A stretch of DNA of 64,000 nucleotides from Paenibacillus chibensis. Lineage in GTDB: Bacteria; Bacillota; Bacilli; Paenibacillales; Paenibacillaceae. The notes beneath the pieces were generated by a model. The model was not told where the DNA came from and did not search any database. It saw nothing but the letters and a program-made list of their open reading frames with translations. Location: NCBI RefSeq assembly GCF_004001045.1, contig NZ_BIMK01000023.1:62001-126000 (forward strand). Direction: 5' to 3'. Each line of letters begins with the position of its first letter. The stretch's first letter is position 1. The position numbers were made by a program, and so were the translations under genes. Shown here one piece after another: positions 36,744 to 45,940 of this stretch.

Positions 36744-38636
36744 ATGGGCAACGTGCTGAGATCGGTGCATGAAGAAATCGAACGCTTGTCGGCCTACCTG
36801 ATTCAGCAGCAGCATCAGGACGGTTCCTGGCGTTTTTGTTTTGAGAACGGGATTGTGATTGATGCGTATGTAATCATTCTCTTCCGGGTATTGAACGTTG
36901 CTGATGAAGATCTGATCCGGCGCCTGCATGACCGTATACTTGACGAGCAGCGGCCGGATGGATTCTGGTCATTGTATCCCGATGAGAAGGAAGGGAACTT
37001 GTCCGCGACGGTTGAGGCCTATTATGCTCTCCTCTATTCCGGATACAGCAAGACAACGGACGAGCCGATACTGCGGGCCAAACGTTATATTCAAGCGCGC
37101 GGCGGTCTTGGAAAAATCAGCAGCATTTTGACCAAAGCGATTCTCGCGGCAACAGGGCAGCGCAAATGGCCCTTATCGATATCGTCTATCCCCCTTGAAG
37201 TATTGCTGTTTCCCAAGTATTTTCCGATTAACTATTTCGAGTTTTCAGGTTACTCTAGGGTTCATCTCACCCCGATGCTCGTCATGGCCGACCGGCGCTT
37301 TGCGGTCTCAACGGAGGATACCCCCGATCTGTCTGATCTCATGGATCCGCGCGTTGATGCCGAAGAACCGGTTTCAGGAGAATATCAGGCTATGCAGGAT
37401 GACATACAGGCTGGTCTCGGCAGATTCCTCGGTACGCCCCGACACATACACGAGACCGCAACAAGCAGGGCGGAACAATTCATGCTCCAGCGAATCGAGT
37501 CCGACGGTACCCTCTACAGCTACGCCAGCAGCACGATTCTCATGGTTTTGGCCTTATTGGCTTTGGATTATGATCGGAAGCATCCGCTTATAGCAAAAGC
37601 TGTACAAGGACTCACGGCGATGCAGTGCAAGGTTGACGGGAGGACGACAATGCAGAATTCACCTTCCACCGTCTGGGATACGGCTCTAATCACTTACGTA
37701 TTGCAAGAGGCCGGGACTGCCCAGGATCATATGGCTATTCAGCGCGCTTCAGACTATCTCGTGTGCATGCAGCAGGATACAAAGGCCAACTGGAGCATTC
37801 ACAATCCGGATACAGAACCTGGCGGCTGGGGATTTTCCGAATCCAATACACGCAATCCGGACGTGGACGATACAACTGCGGCATTAAGAGCCATTCATAC
37901 TCGATCGACTTCCAGCACGGCATACCGGGCTTCATGGAACCGGGGGCTGAATTGGGTTTTGTCCATGCAGAATCAAGATGGCGGCTGGCCGGCATTCGAA
38001 AAAAACACCAACAAGAAAATGCTTACCTGGCTCGCGATCGACGGTGCCAAATCGGCTGCCATCGATCCCTCCGAGGCGGATCTTACAGGACGCACATTGG
38101 AGTTCCTCGGAAACTTTGCCGGGCTGGATTCGAAGCATACCTTGATCCAAAGGGGAACGAAATGGCTGGTGGAACATCAGGAAAAGAACGGTTCGTGGTA
38201 CGGAAGATGGGGTGTTTGTTATATCTATGGTACATGGGCTGCATTAACAGGCCTAAAGGCTGCCGGGTTGTCCTCTAGTCATGAAACGCTGAAAAAAGGA
38301 GCCGAATGGCTCCTCCGCATTCAGAACGCTGACAGCGGCTGGGGTGAATCCTGCCAAAGTGACCGCCTTCTGCGTTATGTTCCTCTCGGGGAGAGCACCC
38401 CCTCCCATACCGCTTGGGCACTTGACGCCCTTATCGCTTGCGAGCCGAAACCGACATCAGCCGTAGATCAAGGCATATTAAGACTCATCACATCCTTGCA
38501 TGAGAACGATTGGAAGACCTTTTATCCGACAGGTGCAGGTCTTCCCGGCAATTTTTATTCCCACTATCACAGCTATCGTTATATTTGGCCGCTTCTTGCG
38601 CTGAGTCATTACAAGAGCTCCTATGGCGAGGGATAA
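36744..38636 (+). CDS. sqhC: Squalene-hopene/sporulenol cyclase
   Basis: 630 residues, matching B. subtilis SqhC (~632). The protonating acid motif DVDDTT is at 373-378. Several QW repeats are visible (QDGSWRF, QRPDGFWSLY, QNQDGGWPAFE, KNGSWYGRWGVCYIYGTW). It cyclises squalene or the C35 tetraprenyl-beta-curcumene; in Bacillus-type spore formers the product is sporulenol in the spore membrane. I use ATG 36744 with GGAGGT 9 bases upstream. It is convergent with spoVB. Confidence 0.93.
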   Translation: MGNVLRSVHEEIERLSAYLIQQQHQDGSWRFCFENGIVIDAYVIILFRVLNVADEDLIRRLHDRILDEQRPDGFWSLYPDEKEGNLSATVEAYYALLYSGYSKTTDEPILRAKRYIQARGGLGKISSILTKAILAATGQRKWPLSISSIPLEVLLFPKYFPINYFEFSGYSRVHLTPMLVMADRRFAVSTEDTPDLSDLMDPRVDAEEPVSGEYQAMQDDIQAGLGRFLGTPRHIHETATSRAEQFMLQRIESDGTLYSYASSTILMVLALLALDYDRKHPLIAKAVQGLTAMQCKVDGRTTMQNSPSTVWDTALITYVLQEAGTAQDHMAIQRASDYLVCMQQDTKANWSIHNPDTEPGGWGFSESNTRNPDVDDTTAALRAIHTRSTSSTAYRASWNRGLNWVLSMQNQDGGWPAFEKNTNKKMLTWLAIDGAKSAAIDPSEADLTGRTLEFLGNFAGLDSKHTLIQRGTKWLVEHQEKNGSWYGRWGVCYIYGTWAALTGLKAAGLSSSHETLKKGAEWLLRIQNADSGWGESCQSDRLLRYVPLGESTPSHTAWALDALIACEPKPTSAVDQGILRLITSLHENDWKTFYPTGAGLPGNFYSHYHSYRYIWPLLALSHYKSSYGEG

Positions 38637-38653
38637 AAGTGAATCTTGCGGAA

Positions 38654-40213
38654 TCAGGATACCGGGGTAATCGTCGGAGTCTTCGGCCCGCCTCGTAAAG
38701 CGCGTGTCAGCTGCATCGTGGCCGCATAGGCGATTAAGGCAACCGTTAATGCCCCGGTGAGTGCAATCGCCTGCCCCAGGTCCATGCGCAGAAGAAAGCG
38801 GTGGGCAGCCAGGCTGCTGATTGTCATAAAAATGGCTCCAGCTCCGGCTTTAAGCACAATGCGGAAATCAAAATAAAACCCGATCGTTTTGGCGACGGAG
38901 AAAAAGTTCAGCACCGTCAGCAGCAGAATCCCCAATCCGTAACCCATGGCGACCCCTTCGATCCCGAGGTTGGAGCCAAGCACAAATATCATGCTCATCT
39001 CGAAAATATTCGTCATAATATGGTTCCACATCACGGTTGATGCTCTGCCTAATCCGAGCAGAATAGCCCTTAGCGGAGCCTCGAAATAATGAAGAAAAAA
39101 CAGCGGTGCCAGCAGCTTAAGGAGAACTCCAGCTTCCGGCGCATGATAGATCACTGTCGTCAGCGGTTCAGCCCACAGGTAAAGCAAGATTGTGCAAGGC
39201 AGGCCGGCAATCAGCGCGGTACGCATGGCCATATCCATGCGGCTGTGCATCAGACGACTGTCGTTATCGACGCTGGCTTCGCTGATGGCCGGAATTAAGG
39301 CGGTGGATAACGATTGCGTAAAGAAGCTCGGGAGGAACAACAGCGGAATGGCATAACCGGCCAAGAGACCGAACTGCTTGGTCGCCATTTCGGTTCCTAC
39401 GCCGAACAGCACCAGGCTCCTCGTAACCAGAAGCGGAAGAAACGCATGGTAAATGGAATGGATTAAGCCGCTGCCCGTCATCGGCAAGCCGATGCGAAGC
39501 AAATCCCGAAGCGTGCGATCCTTTGTTTTCGGTGAAACGCTGGGTACGGTCAATCGTTTTTCCTTCACGTTCTCCCGATGAGCCCATTTAAACACGGAAA
39601 ACAAATACATCAGCCCGATGCCCTCTCCGACCACGGAAGCTGCCATCGCTCCGGCAGCCGCATAGGCGATTCCGTAGGGAAGCAGCACCTTGACGACTCC
39701 GATGATCACGATGATTTGCGCCAGGTTCTCGATGATATCAGACAAAGCGAGCGGATTCATGTTCTGCTTGCCGCGAAAATACCCCTTCAGCACCGCGGAC
39801 ATCGCGATAATCGGGATGATCGGCGTAATGGCAACCATCGCGTAATACGCACGCTGATCCGCCAGGATGAGCGAAGCAATCCATTTGGAGCCCAGGAGAG
39901 CCGCTAAGGTCAATATAACGCTCAATGTTCCGGTAATCGTTAGGGATACGGCCAGAATGCGTTTGATGCGTTTCTCATCCTGCCGCGCATCCGCTTCCGA
40001 CACGAGCTTCGAAATCGCTACGGGCAGCCCCAATTCCGTCAGCGTAATAAACAAGGGAAGCAGCGGATGCGCGATCATCAGCAAGCCTACCCCTTCCGCT
40101 CCCAAAAACCGTGCAAGCAATATGCCGTTCACGAACCCGAGACCTCTTGTGAAAAATGACGACAAGGTCAAAATGAACGTTCCTCGTATAAAGCTTTGCT
40201 TTTTCATTCCCAT
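38654..40213 (-). CDS. spoVB: Stage V sporulation protein B-like flippase
   Basis: 519 residues with about 14 membrane segments of the MATE/MurJ-like polysaccharide-transporter superfamily. The N-terminus KKQSFIRGTFILTLSSFFTR and the following GLGFVNGILLARFLGAEG are characteristic of SpoVB, needed for spore cortex synthesis. Length equals B. subtilis SpoVB (518). The preferred start is ATG 40213, 8 bases after GTGGAG; an ATG two codons later is nearly as good. Confidence 0.9.
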   Translation of the reverse strand: MGMKKQSFIRGTFILTLSSFFTRGLGFVNGILLARFLGAEGVGLLMIAHPLLPLFITLTELGLPVAISKLVSEADARQDEKRIKRILAVSLTITGTLSVILTLAALLGSKWIASLILADQRAYYAMVAITPIIPIIAMSAVLKGYFRGKQNMNPLALSDIIENLAQIIVIIGVVKVLLPYGIAYAAAGAMAASVVGEGIGLMYLFSVFKWAHRENVKEKRLTVPSVSPKTKDRTLRDLLRIGLPMTGSGLIHSIYHAFLPLLVTRSLVLFGVGTEMATKQFGLLAGYAIPLLFLPSFFTQSLSTALIPAISEASVDNDSRLMHSRMDMAMRTALIAGLPCTILLYLWAEPLTTVIYHAPEAGVLLKLLAPLFFLHYFEAPLRAILLGLGRASTVMWNHIMTNIFEMSMIFVLGSNLGIEGVAMGYGLGILLLTVLNFFSVAKTIGFYFDFRIVLKAGAGAIFMTISSLAAHRFLLRMDLGQAIALTGALTVALIAYAATMQLTRALRGGPKTPTITPVS

Positions 40214-40306
40214 TCGCTGCATCTCCACCCTACTGTCTTGTCCTGTTCTACTTTTTAAATCTATTCGAAGAACAGCCAATACATGCAGACAAGTATGGTG
40301 TTAAGG

Positions 40307-40591
40307 CTACTTTTCGTCTTGCCGCCAAACATCTTTATAGTCCTGATGTCGTTTGAATTGAGCCAAAGCAAAAGAGCAAGCGGGAACGATCTGTCTGCCG
40401 TCCGTGCGCGCTATATCCACAACAGCTTTGACAAGCTGATCGCCAAGCTTTTGTCCACGAAGCTCTTCCGAAACATAAGTGTGGTCAATCACCAGCGTGT
40501 GCTCATCCTGCATCTGAAACGTGATTTCCGCTATTTCTTGCCCATCCTCCACCATGACGAGCCTATGATTATCTTCACGTATTTCTCTCAT
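40307..40591 (-). CDS. Small GNAT-like N-acetyltransferase (YjdJ/NATD1 family)
   Basis: 94 residues. It has the compact Gcn5-related fold: EIAEITFQMQD, HTYVSEELRGQKLGDQLVKAVVD (a shortened acetyl-CoA pyrophosphate loop RGQKLG) and CSFALAQFKRH near the C-terminus. Substrate unknown. A GAAGGTGA site precedes the ATG. It is possibly co-transcribed with spoVB, which follows after 93 bases. Confidence 0.85.
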   Translation of the reverse strand: MREIREDNHRLVMVEDGQEIAEITFQMQDEHTLVIDHTYVSEELRGQKLGDQLVKAVVDIARTDGRQIVPACSFALAQFKRHQDYKDVWRQDEK

Positions 40592-40829
40592 CTAAATTCA
40601 CCTTCCTACATTCGTTAATACTGCAGCCTCTATTATTCTTCCCCTGCGTATCCAGTTATGAAACCTCCCGCTTAACGATACGGCGGAGAGCAGAATCAGA
40701 TCTGGCTTTAGCCAAGCTGCTAAAATTTACTCTGGTGCTTTACCAGAAGAAAGTGTATGATAGATACCTGTCCTATGTTTATGCATCACTCAAAATTAGA
40801 TGATTGGCAAGAAAGGGTTACTGAACATC

Positions 40830-42230
40830 ATGAATAAACATCAATTAGGTTTCTGGATCTTAACCGCCCTCGTGGTGGGCAATATGGTCGGTTCCGGCAT
40901 TTTTATGCCCCCACGCTCATTGTCGGAAGCGGCAAGTCCAGCCGGAGTGATCCTCGCCTGGGCTGCAACGGGACTCGGCGTATTAATGCTCGCGCTTGTC
41001 TTCGGCAGTCTGGCTGTTCGCAAGCCTGAGCTAAGCGGCGGCCCGCAAATCTATGCAAAAGAGCTGTTTCGTGAAGGATCGAAAGGTTCTCTGCTAGCGG
41101 GTTTTATGTCCACATGGGGTTACTGGATCGGTAATATTGCCGGATTTGTAGCCGTCATTACGACATTTGCCAGCTATCTCACGACATTTTTTCCGGTGCT
41201 TACAAGCGATAAAATATGGTTTTCTTTCGGGAGTATGAGTATTAAGGCTGGCAATGCTTTAACGTTTCTCGTTTGTTCGGCACTGCTTTGGGGGACGCAC
41301 GCCATCTGCCTCAACGGCATCAAAGGCGCGGGGAGATTAAATTTTATTGCCACGGCCACCAAGGTCATCGGCTTTGGGCTTTTTATCGTGATTGCCCTGC
41401 TGGCATTTCAACAGAGCAATATCGGGCCGTTCTTGGCACCGCGTTCCGACGCAAGCGGAAACTCGATGGGTCTGCTTTCGCAAATCAATGCCGCTGCCGT
41501 TGCAACGCTTTGGGCATTCATTGGCGTGGAATCCGCCATGGTATTCGCGGGGCGAGCCCGCCGCAAGCAAGACATCCGCAGTGCAACGATTGCCGGGCTT
41601 CTGATCTCGATCGTGCTGTATGTAGGCATCAGCATCCTCACCATGGGACTGCTTACGCAGGATCAATTGATCGCTTCCCTGAATCCGTTGGTGGATGGCA
41701 TTTCGGCCGTGCTCGGCCCTCTCGGCGGCAAGCTGCTGGCAGGGATCGGTCTGATCAGTTTGCTCGGATCGACCATCGGCTGGGTCCTGCTCAGCAGCGA
41801 GGTGCCGTATCAAGCTTCCAAGCAGGGCGTGTTTCTATCGTCTTTTTCCAAAGAAAACAACAAGGGCATGCCGAAGAGCTCGCTTTGGATATCCAACGCT
41901 TTCGGCCAAGTGCTGCTGCTGTCAACGATATCAAGCTCCATATCGGCTGCGTTTGATTTTATTATCTATATCGCAACGCTCGCCTATCTTGTGCCTTATT
42001 TGATTGCATCGCTCTACCATCTCAAGCTGATCTGGACCGGCGAAACTTATTCACTGCAGAGGGAGCGAGTGACCGAGGGGATCATCGCAAGTTTAGCCGC
42101 CATCTATTCGTTATGGGTTATCGTGGCGGGAACAGCCAATCTGAAGACATTTCTGTTGGGCGTTGCCCTGATCGCAAGTGGAATTCTGCTGTACCCGCTA
42201 CTGCTGAAGCACAAAAAAACCCATCTCTAA
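40830..42230 (+). CDS. APC-family amino-acid antiporter (ArcD/arginine-ornithine type)
   Basis: 466 residues with 12 membrane segments. The first is LGFWILTALVVGNMVGSGIFMPP, in which GNMVGSGIF is the APC substrate-binding break. It resembles basic amino acid/polyamine antiporters (ArcD, YvsH). The ATG at 40830 starts the conserved N-terminus; AAAGGG lies 12 bases upstream. No arginine-deiminase or decarboxylase gene is adjacent, so the exchanged amino acids are uncertain. Confidence 0.9.
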   Translation: MNKHQLGFWILTALVVGNMVGSGIFMPPRSLSEAASPAGVILAWAATGLGVLMLALVFGSLAVRKPELSGGPQIYAKELFREGSKGSLLAGFMSTWGYWIGNIAGFVAVITTFASYLTTFFPVLTSDKIWFSFGSMSIKAGNALTFLVCSALLWGTHAICLNGIKGAGRLNFIATATKVIGFGLFIVIALLAFQQSNIGPFLAPRSDASGNSMGLLSQINAAAVATLWAFIGVESAMVFAGRARRKQDIRSATIAGLLISIVLYVGISILTMGLLTQDQLIASLNPLVDGISAVLGPLGGKLLAGIGLISLLGSTIGWVLLSSEVPYQASKQGVFLSSFSKENNKGMPKSSLWISNAFGQVLLLSTISSSISAAFDFIIYIATLAYLVPYLIASLYHLKLIWTGETYSLQRERVTEGIIASLAAIYSLWVIVAGTANLKTFLLGVALIASGILLYPLLLKHKKTHL

Positions 42231-42298
42231 TCGACAGGCAGACAGATGAAATGAATCACGCACTTCTGAATCCATTATCTACCTTGATATCTGCCTTG

Positions 42299-42336
42299 AA
42301 CAACAGCCGGCGAAAGAAGCGCCGGCTGTTGTTTTT
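42299..42336 (+). terminator. Terminator after the antiporter gene
   Basis: AACAACAGCCGGC/GCCGGCTGTTGTT stem with an AT-poor purine loop, followed by TTT; among the strongest hairpins in the window. Confidence 0.9.
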
Positions 42337-42400
42337 GTGATTCATTCATTTGAAGCAGCAACCTTTTTGGGTTAAGACGAAGGCAGGTTGTTGGTTTACA

Positions 42401-43474
42401 TCATTTGCGATAGGTTTGCTTATAATGCTCCAGCATTTTCGTTACCGGGATACCGTCAATCATCATGCCTTCAAGGCGGCAGTGCTGCAGGTTTACTTGA
42501 CGCAGATCACAGTTCTCGAACTTGGCCGTGCGAAGATCGCATGCCCGGAAAAGAACAGGCTCGACATTAACCCAGCCCTCCGTTCCCGGTTCCCCTTCCA
42601 GCTGGCTCTCGGTCGCATCAGGCCGCCGGATATGTTCGAATATCGTTCCACCCATCTGGATTTCATTGATATGCAGATTTGAAAAGTAAATATGCTCCCA
42701 CGTTGCCCCAACAAAATTTACATGCCTAAGAACAGTGCTTCGCATATCGATGCCATGAAAGTCGGCATCCCTGAAGCTTGCCATTCGGATACGCTTCCCC
42801 CTTAAATCCTGAAGAACATGTCCGCCTTTCTCGTCCACGACAAATGCACCGGTAAGACGCTGTTCCATGGAGCGCTCGCGAATCGGGAAGTGCATTTCGA
42901 ACACGGAGTTATCGTCATCCGTGCCAAGGTATCGCTCGTCATGTCGCTCAAATTCATAATCTTCAACGGCTTCAACCCCGGCTTGCTGCGGAAGCCAATA
43001 ACCTCGGAAATAATCCCATACTTGACCCAGCCCGCTGGCTTTGCCGCGATACGTAATGACCAGATAGTCATTTTCAGGGATGATAACCTCCTGCATTCCT
43101 TCCGGAACAGCCGCTGCCGACTCCATCTCGACCTCCACTCCGGCCACATACTGATAATCCTGCTGCGAGCCAAAAGGAGGCTTATATTGGTATAGGCCAA
43201 TGGTCGTAAAGGGTCGTCTCACATCATGGATATCGCTGATTCCCGGCATGGCGCTTTGCCAGAAATTTGGAATGGCGTGCTCTGGTTTGATTCGATTCGG
43301 ATCCATATAGGTTTCCATTCCAATCATCCGCATTGCCTTCCCTTTGCGAACCTCCGTTTGAATGATGCCGGGATAGCGATCCGGAGCGACGAAGCTTGAT
43401 TGATCCATGATTGGAGCATAAATATCATAATCGAAAGCATGAATCTCATCCGCAGGAATATCAAATGGATTCAC
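42401..43474 (-). CDS. GyrI-like effector-binding domain fused to pentapeptide repeats
   Basis: 357 residues, no signal peptide, no HTH. Residues ~45-200 resemble the GyrI-like/AraC effector-binding (SOUL-type) fold: MRMIGMETYMDPN, EVIIPENDYLVITYRGK, VWDYFRGYWLPQQAGVEA and FEMHFPI. Residues ~235-345 are pentapeptide-like A(N/D)FxxxxLR repeats: MASFRDADFHGIDMRSTVLR, HVNFVGA, RACDLRTAKFENCDLRQVNL. It overlaps the next GyrI-like gene by 4 bases. A small-molecule binding or gyrase-protecting role is imaginable but not shown. Confidence 0.8.
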   Translation of the reverse strand: MNPFDIPADEIHAFDYDIYAPIMDQSSFVAPDRYPGIIQTEVRKGKAMRMIGMETYMDPNRIKPEHAIPNFWQSAMPGISDIHDVRRPFTTIGLYQYKPPFGSQQDYQYVAGVEVEMESAAAVPEGMQEVIIPENDYLVITYRGKASGLGQVWDYFRGYWLPQQAGVEAVEDYEFERHDERYLGTDDDNSVFEMHFPIRERSMEQRLTGAFVVDEKGGHVLQDLRGKRIRMASFRDADFHGIDMRSTVLRHVNFVGATWEHIYFSNLHINEIQMGGTIFEHIRRPDATESQLEGEPGTEGWVNVEPVLFRACDLRTAKFENCDLRQVNLQHCRLEGMMIDGIPVTKMLEHYKQTYRK

Positions 43475-43881
43475 TGATGCAGACGATTCACTTCAAATCC
43501 GTAGGAGCCTTCCTGCGTATCTCTCACAAACGGCCCTTGTTCAAACCAGCCAAATAAGTGGCTGTACGCCTCCTCCATATGTGCCCGGTCCCCTTGGACG
43601 GTAAGCTTGGCATAGCGACGGGCTGGCAGTTTAATCGTTTCCATTCCTGCCGGTAAACCTTCCGTATGATCCACAGGCATGCCTACCCATAGCGTCGTGA
43701 CTTCGGTCGCCCACTGCCATTCGGGTATAAAGACGTAACCATGATCCCGGTCCGCTACCGCTTGATTATCTTGGAGCCATGATACGGCTTGGGCCCAAGA
43801 CTCGCGCACCAATTGGCCATTTCTTGGAATCCGGATCACCGCTGCCGTGATTTCCGGTCTTTCAACGATCTCTACATTCAT
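43471..43881 (-). CDS. GyrI-like small-molecule-binding protein
   Basis: 136 residues, a stand-alone GyrI-like/AraC effector-binding domain: NVEIVERPEITAAVIRIPRN at the start, then WVGMPVDHTEGLPAGMETIKLPARRYAKL and a helix HMEEAYSHLFGWFEQG. No DNA-binding part. The start ATG 43881 (AAGGGTGA upstream) is preferred over a longer version. It is translationally coupled to the GyrI-pentapeptide gene and 42 bases downstream of a VOC gene, forming a three-gene unit of ligand-binding proteins. Confidence 0.82.
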   Translation of the reverse strand: MNVEIVERPEITAAVIRIPRNGQLVRESWAQAVSWLQDNQAVADRDHGYVFIPEWQWATEVTTLWVGMPVDHTEGLPAGMETIKLPARRYAKLTVQGDRAHMEEAYSHLFGWFEQGPFVRDTQEGSYGFEVNRLHQ

Positions 43882-43923
43882 CAATTCACCCTTGAATGAA
43901 CTTGGCATATGCCGCACAACCTC

Positions 43924-44721
43924 CTATTTCATGTACGCAATCAGGATTCGGTTGCCGTCCGGATCCAGCAGTGCAAATTCGCTCAAATCAGGAAAATCAT
44001 TTACTTCCCCTGCCATTTCAAAACCGTGACTCCGTACATAGGCGATAGCAGCTTCAAAATCCCCGGTTTCGAAATAAAGCACCTCCTTGAACGTTTCCTG
44101 ATTTAAGTAACGATTGCGATCAAGCAGCAGTGCCGCTCCGGATACCATCGGTACAGAATAAATGTCCTGCTCGGCCGCAGCATCATGCCATTGTGCGCCC
44201 AGTAATTCGCTATACCAAAGGGCAGACGAGTGCATATTTTTCACATCGACAAATACGCCTCCAATCTGCGGAAAGATTGGACTTTGAGATGCCCATTGTT
44301 GCCCTTCATCTGCTTCTGACGACCAGCACGCCATATGTACATTCCCTTCTGGATCGCGGAAGTTAAAATAAGCCATGGCTCCGTGCCGCTCGGGTTCAGA
44401 AAGGACATCCCCTTTCTCGCAGACATAACGGAACGCCTCATCGATGTCCGCAGCATTAAACATGATTCTCGGCATCATGCTCTCGTTCCATTCGGGGTTT
44501 TGACGGTTCACCGCATTGGAATCAAGAATCAAATGGGTTCCCTTAAAATCGAACCAATAGACGGGACCGCCGCTTAACCGATCCTCCATCAATGGAAGAC
44601 CCAGCAAGCGGCTATACCATTCTGCCGATTTGCGCAAGTCCGTAACATGAATAAACACGCTTGCGATCCGATTTTCAAGTGGTTTGATACCGATTGAAGA
44701 GTTGCTTTCCGAATTAGCCAA
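43924..44721 (-). CDS. Two-domain VOC-family protein
   Basis: 265 residues with two tandem VOC modules: RIASVFIHVTDLRKSAEWYSRLLG (~16-40) and IGGVFVDVKNMHSSALWYSELLG (~150-173). Each closes with an E-containing strand (FNFRDPEGNVHMA; FALLDPDGNRILIA). It starts with TTG behind AAGGAG at 10 bases. Fold relatives are dioxygenases, glyoxalases and bleomycin-type binding proteins; no substrate can be assigned. Confidence 0.86.
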   Translation of the reverse strand: MANSESNSSIGIKPLENRIASVFIHVTDLRKSAEWYSRLLGLPLMEDRLSGGPVYWFDFKGTHLILDSNAVNRQNPEWNESMMPRIMFNAADIDEAFRYVCEKGDVLSEPERHGAMAYFNFRDPEGNVHMACWSSEADEGQQWASQSPIFPQIGGVFVDVKNMHSSALWYSELLGAQWHDAAAEQDIYSVPMVSGAALLLDRNRYLNQETFKEVLYFETGDFEAAIAYVRSHGFEMAGEVNDFPDLSEFALLDPDGNRILIAYMK

Positions 44722-44760
44722 GTTGAATCAGCTCCTTTTCTAAAATGAATGTTGTTAACA

Positions 44761-44916
44761 TCATGGAGAAATGGGATCATTGTCGGTCATAAGGCTGCGG
44801 GCGAACGGAAGCGAATATGAATTAGGGAGGCCGATCGTCGGTGAGAGGTCATGCGGAGTAACCATAGAAAGATAAACGAAACTGCAAACAAACGTTCTTA
44901 TATCATATTCTTGCAT
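44761..44916 (-). CDS. Possible 51-residue small ORF
   Basis: An ATG at 44916 follows GGAGGAA at about 12 bases and opens a 51-codon frame ending at a TGA 37 bases before the next gene. The peptide (MQEYDIRTFVCSFVYLSMVT...) resembles nothing I know. It is the only coding candidate in the ~400-base gap 44722-45120, whose other content is the terminator at 45029-45079. Chance is a serious alternative because the spacing is long. Confidence 0.25.
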   Translation of the reverse strand: MQEYDIRTFVCSFVYLSMVTPHDLSPTIGLPNSYSLPFARSLMTDNDPISP

Positions 44917-45028
44917 TCGTTTAAAATTCCTCCTTTTTCCTTAAGAAAAATGTTTGAGAGTTAGCATCTTTTTTTAAATATAGAAGCCGTAAAATCTAAC
45001 GCATGTCTAGTTACATTCCACAAATATC

Positions 45029-45079
45029 AAAAAGGCTGTCTGCAGATCTTGGCAAAAAGATCCGGCAGACAGCCCTTTA
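45029..45079 (-). terminator. Terminator after LigB dioxygenase gene
   Basis: A long stem (GGGCTGTCTGC... with ...GCAGACAGCC) with internal ATCT/AGAT pairing, followed on the minus strand by TTTTT; about 42 bases after the stop. Confidence 0.87.
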
Positions 45080-45120
45080 TGCATCGCAGTTTCATCCCAG
45101 CACTTCACTACATGCTAATT

Positions 45121-45888
45121 TTAAAATTGAAAGGATAACGTGGTTCCTGTACCATGCTCGATGGTATCGAATAGCACCCGAACATCGCGGCTGGCGCTTC
45201 CGCTGCCCAGCGCGATAAGCAGCGGCACGAAGTGCTCTGCCCGAGGTACGGCCATCGCTGCATGAGGCGCAAGAACGTCATAACGGCTTAAGGCCTCGAT
45301 ATCCCTGGCCGTGACCTTCTCACGGATCCAGTTCCTGAATTCCAGTGCCCACACGCGGGGTGTGGCATCTTTGTCCCGATCAAATTCACGAAGATTATGG
45401 CTTACAAAGCCACTCCCGATAACGAGTATGCCCTCTTCCTCCAAACCCTTCAGCGCTTCGCCGATAGCGATTTGCTGTCTCGCAGGCAAAAAAGGATTGA
45501 CCGACACGGGAATGATGGGAATATCGGCTTCCGGATAAGCATGCATCATGATTGGAAACACGCCATGATCCAGCCCCCGATACTTCATCTGGACAGGGAT
45601 ATGATTCCGCTTCAGACGTTCTTCCACGATGGAAGCAACAACCTTAGATCCTTTTGCGGGATATTTCACCTGATAAAACGGCTCCGGAAAGCCGTAGTAA
45701 TCGTACACCATCTCATGCACATCGTCGGTTGCGGCAATCGTCGTCGTCTCGCTTTCAAAATGTGCCGAAAAAATAACAATCGCTTTCGGGCGATTCTCTT
45801 GGCCGAAGCGTTTCAGAAACCGCGTAAATTCTGATTCCTCAAACAGGGTAAAGGGTGAACCATGAGCTAAAAATACCGGTGATAACAT
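45121..45888 (-). CDS. LigB-type extradiol (4,5-DOPA) dioxygenase
   Basis: 255 residues of the class III extradiol dioxygenase family (YgiD-like). Metal ligands are expected in PVFLAHGSP (His), FSAHFES (His) and GSGFVSHNLREF (His). Ser/His-rich LDHGVFPIMMHAYP is the other family hallmark. ATG 45888 has GGAGGT 7 bases upstream. It lies 52 bases after doxX in the same direction and is divergent from an HxlR regulator, suggesting induction by quinone- or catechol-like compounds. Confidence 0.9.
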   Translation of the reverse strand: MLSPVFLAHGSPFTLFEESEFTRFLKRFGQENRPKAIVIFSAHFESETTTIAATDDVHEMVYDYYGFPEPFYQVKYPAKGSKVVASIVEERLKRNHIPVQMKYRGLDHGVFPIMMHAYPEADIPIIPVSVNPFLPARQQIAIGEALKGLEEEGILVIGSGFVSHNLREFDRDKDATPRVWALEFRNWIREKVTARDIEALSRYDVLAPHAAMAVPRAEHFVPLLIALGSGSASRDVRVLFDTIEHGTGTTLSFQF

Positions 45889-45940
45889 CGGCCTGACCTC
45901 CATATTTCAGTTTCATACAAGTGCGGGGTCCGTGAATAAA

